Part shown: piece by piece, positions 1 through 10,363 of the stretch
How the letters are laid out: the number at the start of each line of letters is the position of its first letter
Position numbering within the stretch: the stretch's first letter is position 1
Origin: Plantago ovata
Lineage: Eukaryota > Streptophyta > Magnoliopsida > Lamiales > Plantaginaceae
NCBI GenBank assembly: GCA_028274465.1
Contig: CM051456.1
Coordinates: 117,940,880 to 118,004,879 of the forward strand
Reading direction: 5' to 3'
DNA: 64,000 bases
Translations under genes and position numbers: made by a program
The notes under the pieces: model-generated
Database searches by the model: none
The model's input: the letters and a program-made list of their open reading frames with translations, nothing else
What the model was told of the DNA's origin: nothing

Positions 1-1
1 G

Positions 2-2779
2 CGCTTAGGTCATCCTGGATCTTCTGTGTTATCCATTTTACAGAACAATAAGTTGATTACTTGTAATAGTTTTTCAAAGTCTACTACTTGTCAATCATGT
101 ATTCTTGGTAAACACATTAAATTGCCTTTTGATTCTTCTACTTCTCTGACATCTATGCCTTTTGATATTATCCATAGTGATTTGTGGACTTCTCCTAGTT
201 TGAGTTCTTCTGGGCATCGTTATTATGTCTTGTTTTTGGATGATTTTACAAATTACTTATGGGTTTTTCCTATTGCACATAAATCCGACGTCTTTACCAT
301 TTTTTCTCAATTTCACGCCACCATTCGTACCCAGTTTGAACGCTCCATTAAAACCCTTCAATGTGATAATGGTGGCGAATTTGACAATACCAACTTTCGT
401 CAGTTTTGTGCATCGCATGGCATCTCTTTTCGTTTTTCTTGTCCACATACATCCGCCCAAAATGGCAAAGCTGAACGCAAGATAAGGACAATTAACAATG
501 TTATGCGCACTCTCTTACTTCATGCCTCCGTCCCTCCATCATTCTGGCATCATGCCTTATCTATGACTACTCACCTACTTAATATCACTCCTACCAAACT
601 CTTGGCCAATAGATCCCCTCTTCAAGTCCTTTATCACCGTATTCCGGCCTACACCCATCTTCGAGTTTTCGGCTGTCTGTGCTTTCCACTATTCCCCGCT
701 ACAACCATTCGCAAATTGCAAGCTCGGTCGACGCCTTGTGTTTTCTTAGGGTACCCTGAAAATCATCGTGGCTACAAATGCTATGATTTAACTTCTCGCA
801 AAATCATTATATGTCGTCATGTACGCTTTGATGAGTCCATTTTTCCATTTGCTCAACATAGTCCAGTACCCCACGCTACTTATGATTTTCTCGATGACTC
901 CACTTTCCCTTATCATATTACATCAGCACCTGTGCTTCCATCTCCGGCCGTGCCTTCTTTGGCCCCACAACCACCTCCAGCCGGCACACCGCCCTTACCA
1001 CCTCCACCTCCTGGGTCGGGTCAACAACCACTTCCATCTTCCTCGGTTGTTTCCCCTCCCAGCTCCCCTCCTGCGCCAGTTGTGGTCCCCTCCCGTCCCA
1101 ACCCATCCCGCACATACACCGTTTATCCTCCGGAGCGTCCTGTCACTCGAAGTCTCCATGGGATTTCTAAACCCCATAAAATCTTTGATCCTTCTGAAGC
1201 TCACCCCACTATTCATACTCCTTCCCCTCTTCCTCGTAATCCTGTCGAGGCTCTCCGTGATCCCCACTGGAAGTTGGCCATGACTACCGAATATGATGCT
1301 CTTATTCACAATAAGACGTGGGATTTGGTACCCCGTCCTTCTGGTGTTAATATCATACGCTCCATGTGGATTTTTACTCATAAAGTTAAGTCTGATGGTA
1401 CTTTTGAAAGGTATAAAGCTCGTCTTGTAGGTGATGGCAAAACTCAGCGTGTGGGCATTGATTGTGGTGAGACGTTCAGTCCGGTTATCAAACCTGCTAC
1501 TATTCGCCTGGTCCTCAGCATTGCTTTGTCTAAGCATTGGTCCATTCATCAGTTGGATGTCAGCAATGCCTTTCTCCATGGCACTCTCAATGAAACTGTT
1601 TATATGCATCAACCTGTGGGGTTTCGCGATCCTGCTCATCCTGATTATGTCTGCCTACTTCGGAAGTCTTTGTATGGACTTAAGCAGGCTCCTCGTGCAT
1701 GGTTTCAGCGGTTTGCCACTTTTGTCACCACACTTGGGTTCTCCAACAGTAAGTCTGACACGTCCTTGTTTGTTTATAAGCGTGGCTCTGACATTGCCTA
1801 TATCCTCTTGTATGTTGATGATATTATCCTCACTGCCTCGTCTTCCACCCTTCGCGAATCTATTATGGATCATCTCAGTGCTGAGTTTGCCATGAAGGAT
1901 TTGGGTTTGCTGAATGATTTTTTGGGTCTTCGTGTCTCTCGTCATCAGGATGGTCTCTTTTTATCCCAGCGCAAATATGCCCAGGAGATCCTCGAACGCG
2001 CCGGGATGCGTGCTTGTCATTCTTGTCCTACTCCAGTTGACACTAAGGCCAAGGTCAGTGATAAAGTTGGTCCTTTATTTGCTGATCCCACTTTATATCG
2101 GAGTCTTGCCGGTGCCCTTCAATATCTTACTTTCACTCGGCCCGACATTTCCTATGCGGTTCAGCAGATCTGTCTTCATATGCATGCTCCCCGGGATGAA
2201 CACATGAACTCTCTCCAACGAGTTCTCCGGTATGTCAAGGGTACTCTTCATCTGGGTTTACACTTGTCTCCTTCGTCTCTTGATACGCTGGTTGCCTATA
2301 CGGATGCTGATTGGGGGGGCTGTCCGGATACACGACGTTCTACCTCGGGATATTGTGTTTTCTTGGGCAACAACCTGATTTCTTGGTCTGCCAAACGGCA
2401 ACCCACCCTTTCCCGCTCCAGTGCTGAGGCTGAGTATCGTGGTGTTGCGAATGTCGTTTCTGAGTCTTGTTGGCTTCGTAATCTTCTCCTTGAGCTATAT
2501 TGTCCGATTAAGAAGGCGACTTTGGTTTATTGTGATAATGTTAGTGCGATATATCTATCTGGCAATCCGGTTCAACATCAGCGCACTAAACATATTGAAA
2601 TGGATATTCATTTTGTTCGTGAGAAGGTTGCTCGTGGTGAGGTTCGTGTTCATCATGTCCCGTCCCGGTATCAGGTTGCTGATATCTTTACCAAGGGTCT
2701 TCCCTTGGTCTTATTTGAAGATTTTCGTACCAGTCTCAACGTTTATCCGCCACCCGTTTCGACTGCGGGGGAGTGTTAG
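2..2779 (+). CDS. Ty1/copia retrotransposon polyprotein, 5' end beyond window
   Basis: The frame is open from base 2 to a TAG at 2777-2779, so it is cut by the window edge and not by decay. Residue numbers count from the first internal Met at base 26. Order of domains: a GAG-pre-integrase remnant (RLGHPG, then CxxC near 22-25), integrase core with D52 (HSDLW), D114 (CDNGGEF) and E150 (NGKAE), a proline-rich linker near 303-360, reverse transcriptase with YVDD at 596-599, and RNase H with YTDADW at 758-763 and a late DIFTKGLP motif. Integrase before RT is the copia order. The RT stretch ARLVGDGKTQ resembles the Ale/Retrofit lineage, which is inference. It would act in a virus-like particle to copy and integrate the element. 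No stop or frameshift is seen, so the visible part may still be functional. Confidence 0.96.
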   Translation, partial: RLGHPGSSVLSILQNNKLITCNSFSKSTTCQSCILGKHIKLPFDSSTSLTSMPFDIIHSDLWTSPSLSSSGHRYYVLFLDDFTNYLWVFPIAHKSDVFTIFSQFHATIRTQFERSIKTLQCDNGGEFDNTNFRQFCASHGISFRFSCPHTSAQNGKAERKIRTINNVMRTLLLHASVPPSFWHHALSMTTHLLNITPTKLLANRSPLQVLYHRIPAYTHLRVFGCLCFPLFPATTIRKLQARSTPCVFLGYPENHRGYKCYDLTSRKIIICRHVRFDESIFPFAQHSPVPHATYDFLDDSTFPYHITSAPVLPSPAVPSLAPQPPPAGTPPLPPPPPGSGQQPLPSSSVVSPPSSPPAPVVVPSRPNPSRTYTVYPPERPVTRSLHGISKPHKIFDPSEAHPTIHTPSPLPRNPVEALRDPHWKLAMTTEYDALIHNKTWDLVPRPSGVNIIRSMWIFTHKVKSDGTFERYKARLVGDGKTQRVGIDCGETFSPVIKPATIRLVLSIALSKHWSIHQLDVSNAFLHGTLNETVYMHQPVGFRDPAHPDYVCLLRKSLYGLKQAPRAWFQRFATFVTTLGFSNSKSDTSLFVYKRGSDIAYILLYVDDIILTASSSTLRESIMDHLSAEFAMKDLGLLNDFLGLRVSRHQDGLFLSQRKYAQEILERAGMRACHSCPTPVDTKAKVSDKVGPLFADPTLYRSLAGALQYLTFTRPDISYAVQQICLHMHAPRDEHMNSLQRVLRYVKGTLHLGLHLSPSSLDTLVAYTDADWGGCPDTRRSTSGYCVFLGNNLISWSAKRQPTLSRSSAEAEYRGVANVVSESCWLRNLLLELYCPIKKATLVYCDNVSAIYLSGNPVQHQRTKHIEMDIHFVREKVARGEVRVHHVPSRYQVADIFTKGLPLVLFEDFRTSLNVYPPPVSTAGEC
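2764..2773 (+). promoter_or_regulatory. Polypurine tract of the copia element
   Basis: TGCGGGGGAG lies directly before TGTTAGAATATAG, which has the look of an LTR start. The tract overlaps the last codons of the polyprotein. It would prime plus-strand DNA synthesis in the retrotransposon cycle. Confidence 0.75.
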
Positions 2780-3006
2780 AATATAGTTTCCTAGTAGGTT
2801 TATATGTCTTGTTGTATTTAGACTCCTAGAATAGCCCAACTTACTAGATTCTCTTGTATATATATATGTACGTTATTGTTAATAAGGAGGGGGGAATTCC
2901 ATTCTTTCACTCTACCCTCTTGATTATAAGTTTCCAGTGCACGAGGAGGTAGGTTTGCTATACGTACTTAGGTGTTTTCTTATTACTGCTGTGTTAAATT
3001 TTAACA
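2774..3006 (+). repeat. 3' LTR of the copia element (right boundary uncertain)
   Basis: The LTR starts TGTTA at 2774, one base after the polypurine tract, and contains a TATA-like run near 2856-2868 and an AATAAG-like signal near 2880. I place the right end at TAACA (3002-3006), the inverse of TGTTA, giving 233 bp. The 5' LTR is outside the window, so the right boundary cannot be confirmed. The polyprotein stop codon lies inside the LTR start. Confidence 0.6.
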
Positions 3007-4141
3007 TATCTGTTTTCAGTTTAAGTAGCCTATGTTAACTAAGGCTCCAACCTGGACTTGTGCAAACTACTGCATTCAAATTCATTTATAGTGAACACTT
3101 AATAAAAATGTTACTAGAAGAATATGGGTGCGGAGTAGTGTTCCAAATACAAGCCATTTTTCTTGCTTCTAGACTTGGAAGTATATATTTGAATTAACAG
3201 ATGTTATTTCATAGACACTAAGTTTGTAAGTAGCTTATATAATTTTAGCTATTGCATATAATGCAGCCATTGTGCTTCGTAGTGTGAGGGCTGGAATAAG
3301 CGGCTAGACTGGACTATATTTATGAATTTATTTTTGTTATAATTTTCCCAGCCAGGTTTGTTTAGTTAATTTGGCCTAAATTAGTCAAGTGGTCCCTTAA
3401 TTAAATAGAGTTAGATTCATGAAGTTGATTTGTAAGTTGACCTGAATGTGGGTGAGAATTTATATTTAGAGTAATGTTTAGCTCTGAAACATATCTTATT
3501 ACAAACAGTACTTTATAACTCTAGTATGTGGAAGTTCAGTTGATATTCTCTTGTGCAGTTGTGCTTATGGATTAACATAACACTCAGGTTTTTAAATATA
3601 TGTGATATACTCTATATAAGTTCATACGTGCATGTGCCGATGTGCGCTTCTTTCATCAATAGAGCACACTAAGCGATGCACTAATAGCCACTTTCCGTTT
3701 CCTTACTCTTCAGGGAGCCAAAGCTTTACTTCACTAAAATACTCACTTTTGCACTATGGTGTACTATGTATGTATGTTGCTTGAATTACACAACTCCACA
3801 CATAGAAATTCAATGCTCCATATGTGAGAATTTTTCATAAGGATCAGTTAGTGTGAACAACTGAATTAATATTTCACTTAAAATCATTGTCACCAGGCAA
3901 TTCATGCGTTCATATTATGGCTTTTTTTATTGCCAATGGCCTTGGTTCTATTCCTCCAATAGGGTAAGTGAAGCACAATCCATTTTTTCTTGTTTATGTT
4001 GTTTTAGCCTTATGTGTGTTATGTAGTACGTAGTATTTCTTTATTGCTGCTATGTTATTGGAGTTTAATTTTTTTTTTTAATTATTGTATGTTTTCCTAT
4101 TATTTTGTTTCTCGATTATTTATGTGTAATATGAGAAAAAT
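3007..4141. other. Intergenic, no gene recognised
   Basis: AT-rich sequence without a convincing gene. One short stretch at about 3897-3960 is bounded by CACCAG on the left and GGGTAAGTG on the right and is open in one frame, so it could be an isolated exon. Its product is not recognisable and there are no partner exons nearby. Confidence 0.4.
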
Positions 4142-4211
4142 GGGTGTTTGGTCTAGTGGTATGATTCTCGCAAAATGCGAGAGGTCGCGAGTTCGATTCT
4201 CGCAACATCCC
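4142..4211 (+). tRNA. tRNA-Pro-like gene with a 5-nt anticodon loop (probable pseudogene)
   Basis: The cloverleaf is easy to trace: acceptor strands GGGTGTT and AACATCC (one G-U pair), a D arm with the A-box TGGTCTAGTGGT, anticodon stem CTCGC/GCGAG, and T arm GCGAG-TTCGATT-CTCGC with the B box. The D arm and anticodon stem match plant tRNA-Pro from memory. The anticodon loop is only AAAAT, where tRNA-Pro has seven bases with an NGG anticodon, so no normal anticodon can be presented. Moving the stem one base gives a 7-nt loop CAAAATG, but this lacks U33. Compared with tRNA-Pro, two acceptor pairs and one T-stem pair differ on both strands yet still pair. It is 70 nt long, two short of the usual 72. 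Confidence 0.72.
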
Positions 4212-4301
4212 TTATTGCATTTAAAAAATTATATTTTCATATTTTATTATATTGTAGGAGATTAAATAAATTAAAAGAAACAGATTTTTTTTTAAAATCA
4301 G

Positions 4302-4637
4302 ATTTAGAGACGGATGAGCTTATCCGTCTCTATCATCCGTCGCTAAATTGAAGAAACCATGGGCTGCCCGGTCAATGCAAAATTTGCGATGGATAAATTT
4401 ATCCGTCTCTAAATTTAGAGACGGATAAGCTCATCCGTCGATAAATTATTTAGCGACGTCACTTTTTGCGACGTCCTATTTAGCGACGGATTGTCGCTAA
4501 GCTCAAATAGCGACGGATCGCTCTTATTAGCGACGGATGCGATCATCCGTCGCTAAAAAGTTGTTTTCTTGTAGTGGATCGCTCCTATTAGCGACGGATG
4601 CGATCATCCGTCGCTAAAAAGCTGTTTTCTTGTAGTG
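4302..4637 (+). mobile_element. CACTA-type transposon end with subterminal TAGCGACGGAT repeats
   Basis: On the minus strand the piece begins CACTACAAGAAAAC (4637 to 4624), the typical CACTA/En-Spm terminus. Many direct and inverted copies of TAGCGACGGAT / ATCCGTCGCTA and of the related AGAGACGGAT motif follow, as expected for subterminal transposase-binding repeats. A second CACTA terminus ends at 4576, because the last 61 bp are tandemly duplicated (4515-4576 and 4576-4637). No matching left terminus is visible, so this is a truncated end or a short derivative. Confidence 0.75.
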
Positions 4638-5777
4638 TTAACTTGTAATGAGTTTGTATACTGCGCTCGATATACAAAATTCGAGTTGGATTACAACAAT
4701 ATGGAAAAATAGTCTTTTATGGAGAAATAGAGGAGAGAGCAGAACTGTGTGTTTTATGCAACACTGGAGGGGTGAATTTATAGTGGTCAAGTGGTGCGTA
4801 CGAAAATACACAAAAATAAAGAGAAAGAATATAAATTACTAAATGAAAATACACAAATTTTCGCTTAAGCTCGCTCAAAATAGGAAAATTAAGCACTTAT
4901 GCATTGGACTGCGTTGAAATTTTCTAATTGGATAGAAAATAAATATAGTATTCTGCCCAAAAAAAGTATATGTGGTCATAGCCCAAGCCTACGACTTACG
5001 CCTGGCTTTCACAGAGCCAAGTTGGCTTGCTTAGGTCAGGTTCAACCGAGGAGCCATCTAGCTACTCCCTCCTTCCAAAAAAGCATGGGTGCCCCACGGG
5101 GTCCAAACCCTTAGGCCAACCTACGCTCTCTTATTTAGTTTACTCCTTTCTAACTCTAGCCATGTGGGATATTTTCCATTATCAACCTTTGATAGTCCAT
5201 ACTAATGCGTCAACCAACACTTTAATCAATCACCATTAAAGGAATTTCAGTAATTCTTGTTTAACTGATCTACTACTGTAGTAGATTATACGTGTTCGAT
5301 AAAACTTTAATTCATTTTCGACATAAAAGTCATGAAGTCATGTAAAGTAAACTTTAATTTAACTAAAGTTTCAACACATGGAAATTTATTTTAAAGCTTT
5401 TCTTTGGTATAATAAATAATGCTTATAATACTTTTAGACTCTGTGAGTTTCATACATTTAGAGTCACTTGAATTCAATTAAAATGAGTCAAATTACTTAG
5501 ATTTGTTTTGTTCTTTTCTCTTCTGTAATTTTTCACGCGTAACGGAATTTTCAAAGTTTAGAGCTAGCTCACTTTTGTGTTTTTTGATTTAACTATCGAA
5601 ATAGCCTGGCCTGTCAATGGATTGGACCATCCAAGGCCCAAACCATCATGACCACTTCCTTGGGCCAAAACCCGGATTCCCAAAATGCAACAGGTGAAAC
5701 TAGGGGAAATGTTACGCTGGTTCCCTTTCCCCAAACTGATCCGAGAGAGGGTGTTCATTTCCTGGTGTCCTTTTCTC
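4638..5777. other. Intergenic, no gene recognised
   Basis: Short open frames at 4648-4842, 4899-5114 and 5027-5239 have no recognisable domain. A slightly GC-richer patch lies near 4980-5110. Nothing supports a gene. Confidence 0.5.
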
Positions 5778-6090
5778 GATCCTGAGCTAGCGAACTTTGA
5801 TCACATCGGAAACTTACCTCCTCTGAATCCGACGGATGTTCCAGATTCTGGCCTACTATATGATTTACTTTGGTCATCCAAGTCATGAAACTATTGGATG
5901 GGCTTCAAATGGTAGACGTGTATCTTACACATTTGGTCCAGACAAACTGGCTGAGTTTCTTCTATTACAACATGATTTTGACCTTGTTTGTCGCGGACAT
6001 TAGCTTCCAGAAGATGGATATAAAATTTTTTGCTGACAGGCTGCTCGACCCGTTACCCTAATCTTTGCTCCCAATTATCGTGGTGACTTT
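5778..6090 (+). pseudogene. Decayed copy of a PP1-type Ser/Thr phosphatase catalytic subunit
   Basis: Three frames together recall the C-terminal half of protein phosphatase 1. First comes [15 protein letters not shown], then [17 protein letters not shown] (5778-5876), which matches the family pattern around LANLDQIRNL and PTDVPDTGLLCDLLWSDP. After a frameshift near 5880, [14 protein letters not shown] and a degenerate LDLVCRAH-like piece follow, then EDGYKIF and FAPNY-like pieces in shifted frames up to 6090. Stops and several frameshifts exclude function. No intron-like gaps separate the blocks, which suggests a retrocopy, though the N-terminal half and a poly(A) tail are not seen. Intact PP1 is a metal-dependent phosphatase of nucleus and cytoplasm. 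Confidence 0.85.
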
Positions 6091-6495
6091 TAAAATGATA
6101 GTAGTGAAAATATTATAAACTTACCAGCTGAACTGCGCCTCATTGTCTACTATAACTAACGTAGTTTTTGTTCTATGATGTTACAATTGTGGAATTTAAG
6201 CCGTTGCAACACAAAAAAAAAATTGAATTTAAGCAACTTTTTTTACTGTCATATTGTTACAATTTTAATTTAAGTATAATTCTTGACTATTCGATGTGTG
6301 AAGAAAACAATGCCTTGTGAGGTATATTTACACGAGGCCCATGCTTCAGCATTTATTAATTTAAAAAGCTAAATATATAGTCATAAGCTACCAAGTGATA
6401 GATTCGATTGGATATATTATATGTTCAAAACGGACTTTAGATAAGTGAAAACGGTGGCTAATAATTAAAAATTTGACCATTTGTAATTGCTAAGG

Positions 6496-6790
6496 TGTTA
6501 CAATCACAATTATTGATGCATTATTGCACATTTGATTTTGTAATCTTGCCCCTTGCATCTATCACAACTTGTTTCTTGTTTCCTCCGCGATGAGGAAAGA
6601 AACACGAAAATATAATTTGCCTTTCTCTTCTTTTCACTCTTCTTCCATGAGTTACAATTTAATCACCAATGTTGTTGCCCATTATTGCATATTTGATTTT
6701 GTAATCGAATCTTGCATCTGTTATCAACTATATAAAAATCTCAGAGTCAATGAGGAAAGATACACGTACGTAAATTTGCCCAGTTGCATA
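6496..6790. repeat. Diverged tandem duplication, about 156-bp unit
   Basis: Two copies of a segment beginning GTTACAAT (6496 and 6652) share TTATTGCA(C/T)ATTTGATTT, TTGCATCT, ATGAGGAAAGA and AATTTGCC in the same order. Insertions and deletions separate them. No coding sense is apparent. Confidence 0.6.
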
Positions 6791-8776
6791 ACCGGACAGA
6801 GGTGAGAGGGTATAATTGCTTTAAGAAAATTGTGCAAACACATGCCTCGATTCTTCTTGTAAAAGGCGATTTGTTTAATTTATGTTTGTCTATTCTATTT
6901 TATGATTGGAATAGCTAATATCTTTTGAAGTACATATTATTCGGCCTGACACGATGCACAATATTCTCTCAAAGTTCCACTTAACAGCCGTATTGTTAAC
7001 CATTGGCACCGGACTTGGGGCTAAACCGCTAAACCTTACACACTCGAAGTGAATCTATGGATTACAGGTTGTGTGTACTCGGCGAATCATATGAATGCTG
7101 CACAGTCATATGTACGCATCTCAATCATGCCTGGTAGAACAACATATGACCGTCGTCACACTCTAATTAATATAGAGTTGTATTTTTCTGGGTTGTGCCA
7201 TGCACTTATATACGCTAATTAACACATTGGCAACCGGCCGGATTGCTGTAGGTTCAGCAGGTAAACATCATTCTCAAAATTTCCAGATTACCTTCTGATG
7301 GTTCCTGGGAAAAGTTTCCATATATACACATAAATCTTAAACGCTCAATGTTGCTGAGATCTTTATTAATTTCCGACACCAACATTAATTACTTACCTAT
7401 ATATAGATAGTACCTTGTTATAGTATATTAAAGTAAATGGATTCAACATTCCACATGACATCTCTACAATTAAGGTCTGATTTTTGGATGTGATGTAATT
7501 CATATTTCATGGTACTGGAATTTTAGGCAAACATCAAGGTCGATGGGAATTAAGGAGTGTTAGAGAATCTCACACGTTGGAAGCCGATGAAGAAAAAGAA
7601 TATTCTGGATAAGATACTTGAGTTGAGTGGACCGCATTAGCTTATAACTCAGCATGAGAGATTGTGATTGTCTAGTTGCTAATTCAATTTTTGTTGAAAC
7701 TGATGCAAGAACTCATGGGCATATGTTTGATGACATACTTGTCACTGAGTCTCTGATCTACTATATATGTTCACAATTTTTAATATACATACAGATATAT
7801 ACAGTCAGTCATGTTAATTAGATGTTACAGCCTTTTGTCCTTATGTTACCAGAACAGCACTAGTTATTTTAACACAGCCCATCATACACGTATGCCTACT
7901 TGGAACTCTTCAAATTTCTTGAACCAGAGAATTTTGATGTTTGTTTTCTTGTATACTTATTTATGACAAGACCATGCATGCCCTTTCGATCTCATCCTTC
8001 AAGACAAAGTATCCTCCTGGCAACAATTTTCATGCTAAACTTGAGATGAATTAAGTAGAGTGATGACTCTTTACAAATGCTTGTATAAGGAAGCGGAAAT
8101 ACAGCAACCTTCTGACATGGAAATGATCAAGAGAAGTAGTCCCCTGAAGTTCCTGTATGCTCAAATGTCCAATTAATGTAAATCAGTAAATCTTTCTCTA
8201 CACTGAATTGATACCTAAGTAAACCTTTTCTTTCTTTCTTTTTCTTATTTTCTTTAAACTCTTGCATGGTTTGAGTAATTCAAAGGGAAAAGAAAAGAAA
8301 ATAAAGGAAAAACTAATTTTCTGATGTTTGTTTTAAGGGAAATTTAATATGGAAAATTAGTTACTGTGGAAAACTTGGGAAAATGAGGAAAACAAAATCA
8401 AAACAGAATCCACAAAATCTTCAATATTTATCTTCATATTTCATCTCGATCAAAATTTTCACGTCCATTTCCATGTACTACATAAAACAAATTTTTCTTC
8501 ACAAAATTTCATCTCCCTATCTAAGATTTATAAGAGACTTTGATGAAAATTTTTTGAATTTCGTCTTCCCTCCAAAATTAATTTCTTAATTAATGAATTA
8601 CATCTCCACCAACATTATATACATATACATCTCCGTTTGTTCTGGTAATTTTTTTATTAACCCTTAGTTATATATGAACATTATCGATTACTAATTTCAT
8701 ATTATCAATTACTAATTTGAGAAAAAATATTATGTTCTCAGATTCTTGAGTTAGTGTATAGTGTAGTAGAAACTTA
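6791..8776. other. Intergenic, nothing recognised
   Basis: AT-rich sequence with only short random open frames. No gene, RNA or element boundary could be supported. Confidence 0.5.
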
Positions 8777-9030
8777 CTATTGTCTCCGGAAACTTTATAT
8801 TATCGCACTTTATTTTTGTTGACTTTTCGATGTCCGATTTGACCTCAAATTTCCAATAACTCGTTGCGAAAAAAATAATTTTCAAAATTATATTAGTGAT
8901 AGTATACTTCATATATTTGTATAATATAACTTTTAAAAATAATTTTTCCTATATGATTAATTGGAGGTCAAATTGTATATAAAAAATTCAACAAAAATAA
9001 AATGGAAAACTCTAAAGTTTCCGGAGGAAG
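8777..9030. mobile_element. Stowaway-type MITE, 254 bp
   Basis: Long imperfect inverted repeats: the left end CTATTGTCTCCGGAAACTTT and the right end, read on the minus strand, CTTCCTCCGGAAACTTTAGA. Both continue into TTTTATTTTTGTTGA-type sequence. A TA dinucleotide flanks each side (8775-8776 and 9031-9032), the expected Tc1/mariner target duplication. Its length is almost the same as the MITE at 52880-53132, which shares the motif TTTTGTTGAC. Confidence 0.8.
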
Positions 9031-10082
9031 TAAATTTTTATAGACGAAAATTAATATTTTAATTTAATGATAATAATTGTTTGTCTTGGCTGAGTGAGTA
9101 GACTCAAATATATAGTTACCATACCAATTTTAAAAGATGAAAGATAAAAAAATATAACTACCAATTTATTTTCCAGGAAAATAAGAATGAGATGCCAAAC
9201 GGTAGAAAAATAAGAACAATATAGATTTTCCTCCAACATTTTCCAAAAGGATTTGATTTTCCTCAATTTCTTTTCTTTTCTCTTGGAATTACTTAAACCA
9301 TGCAAGGCCTAAATGGAAAAAGAAAAATATTTACGTAAAGTTTTACACAATAACAGGTGTATAATTAATACACTCTTCTCTATGTACGAATGAATTTTAA
9401 ACTATAATGGTAAAATATTTAATAAAACTATATTATTATAAAAATTTAGGTTCTATATTTTCATAATATGATTTCGTCAAATACTTTATCATTATAGTTT
9501 AAAAGTAATCGAGGGTCAAAGTTGAAAATTGTTGACTGAAAAGAGTCAAAGTGAATAAATTACCGTGGAACGGACTGACTATTCAACGAAGCAAGAAATT
9601 TCTATACCCCATAAACCCCAGTTATCCATCTAAACACACCATCGTCGAGTATATCTAACTCAAAGAGCTTAGCTAGGGAAGAATTAAAAAGGTATCAATC
9701 CACGACAAATCGATTCTAACCAAGTAGGAACTGATACCTAAACCAATCAAGATACAAATTATGTGTTTCAATTACCAAAAATCCTAGTCTCACAGATCAG
9801 ATGGAAAAACTCACCTATGTTTCAATCTACTGATCAGATGTTCGATCTCATCTCATGTAGTCATGTGATCGCATAGCATCTGATGATTAGATCTTTTTCT
9901 TTGCATAAATTCTCTTAATAGATCATATTGTAGCCTATAAACAGTACCAGTACATTATAATCAACCTGCAGGAAGAAAAATTGTATACCATCATTTCTTC
10001 TTAATCTTCATATATTCTACTCTTGTTTGTATATATTTCTTGATTCAAATACTACTAAAAAAGTAAAGATTCATTTCATAGG
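9031..10082. other. Intergenic, nothing recognised
   Basis: AT-rich, with an open frame on the minus strand (9051-9305) that overlaps no recognisable domain. No gene supported. Confidence 0.5.
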
Positions 10083-10363
10083 CAGGGGGCGAAGGGACGG
10101 TAGTATTACCCTGTGCTACAACACAAGTTGAAGTTATGAAAGTTCAAATAGTATATGTATTAAAAATGAAGTTTTGTCATGTAACACATGTTATTTTTAG
10201 TTCAAATAATTCTATTCTACCCTTAACATTGTAATTCTATCTATCTATGTGATATTTAATACTCATTATACAGTGAAGAGAAAAAATTTTTATACATTAC
10301 ATATATGTTTTTTAAAAATTTACTAAACTGTATCGATGATAAATTTTTCTGGCTTCGCCCATG
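10083..10363. mobile_element. Possible hAT-type MITE
   Basis: The left end CAGGGGGCGAAGG and the right end, read on the minus strand, CATGGGCGAAGCCAG are similar, in the style of hAT termini. The interior is AT-rich and non-coding. I could not find a convincing 8-bp target duplication, so the boundaries are tentative. Confidence 0.4.

Noticed and set aside
225..2786. Overlapping open frames within the copia polyprotein
   Set aside because: They are alternative-frame shadows of the 2-2779 coding sequence and show no domains.
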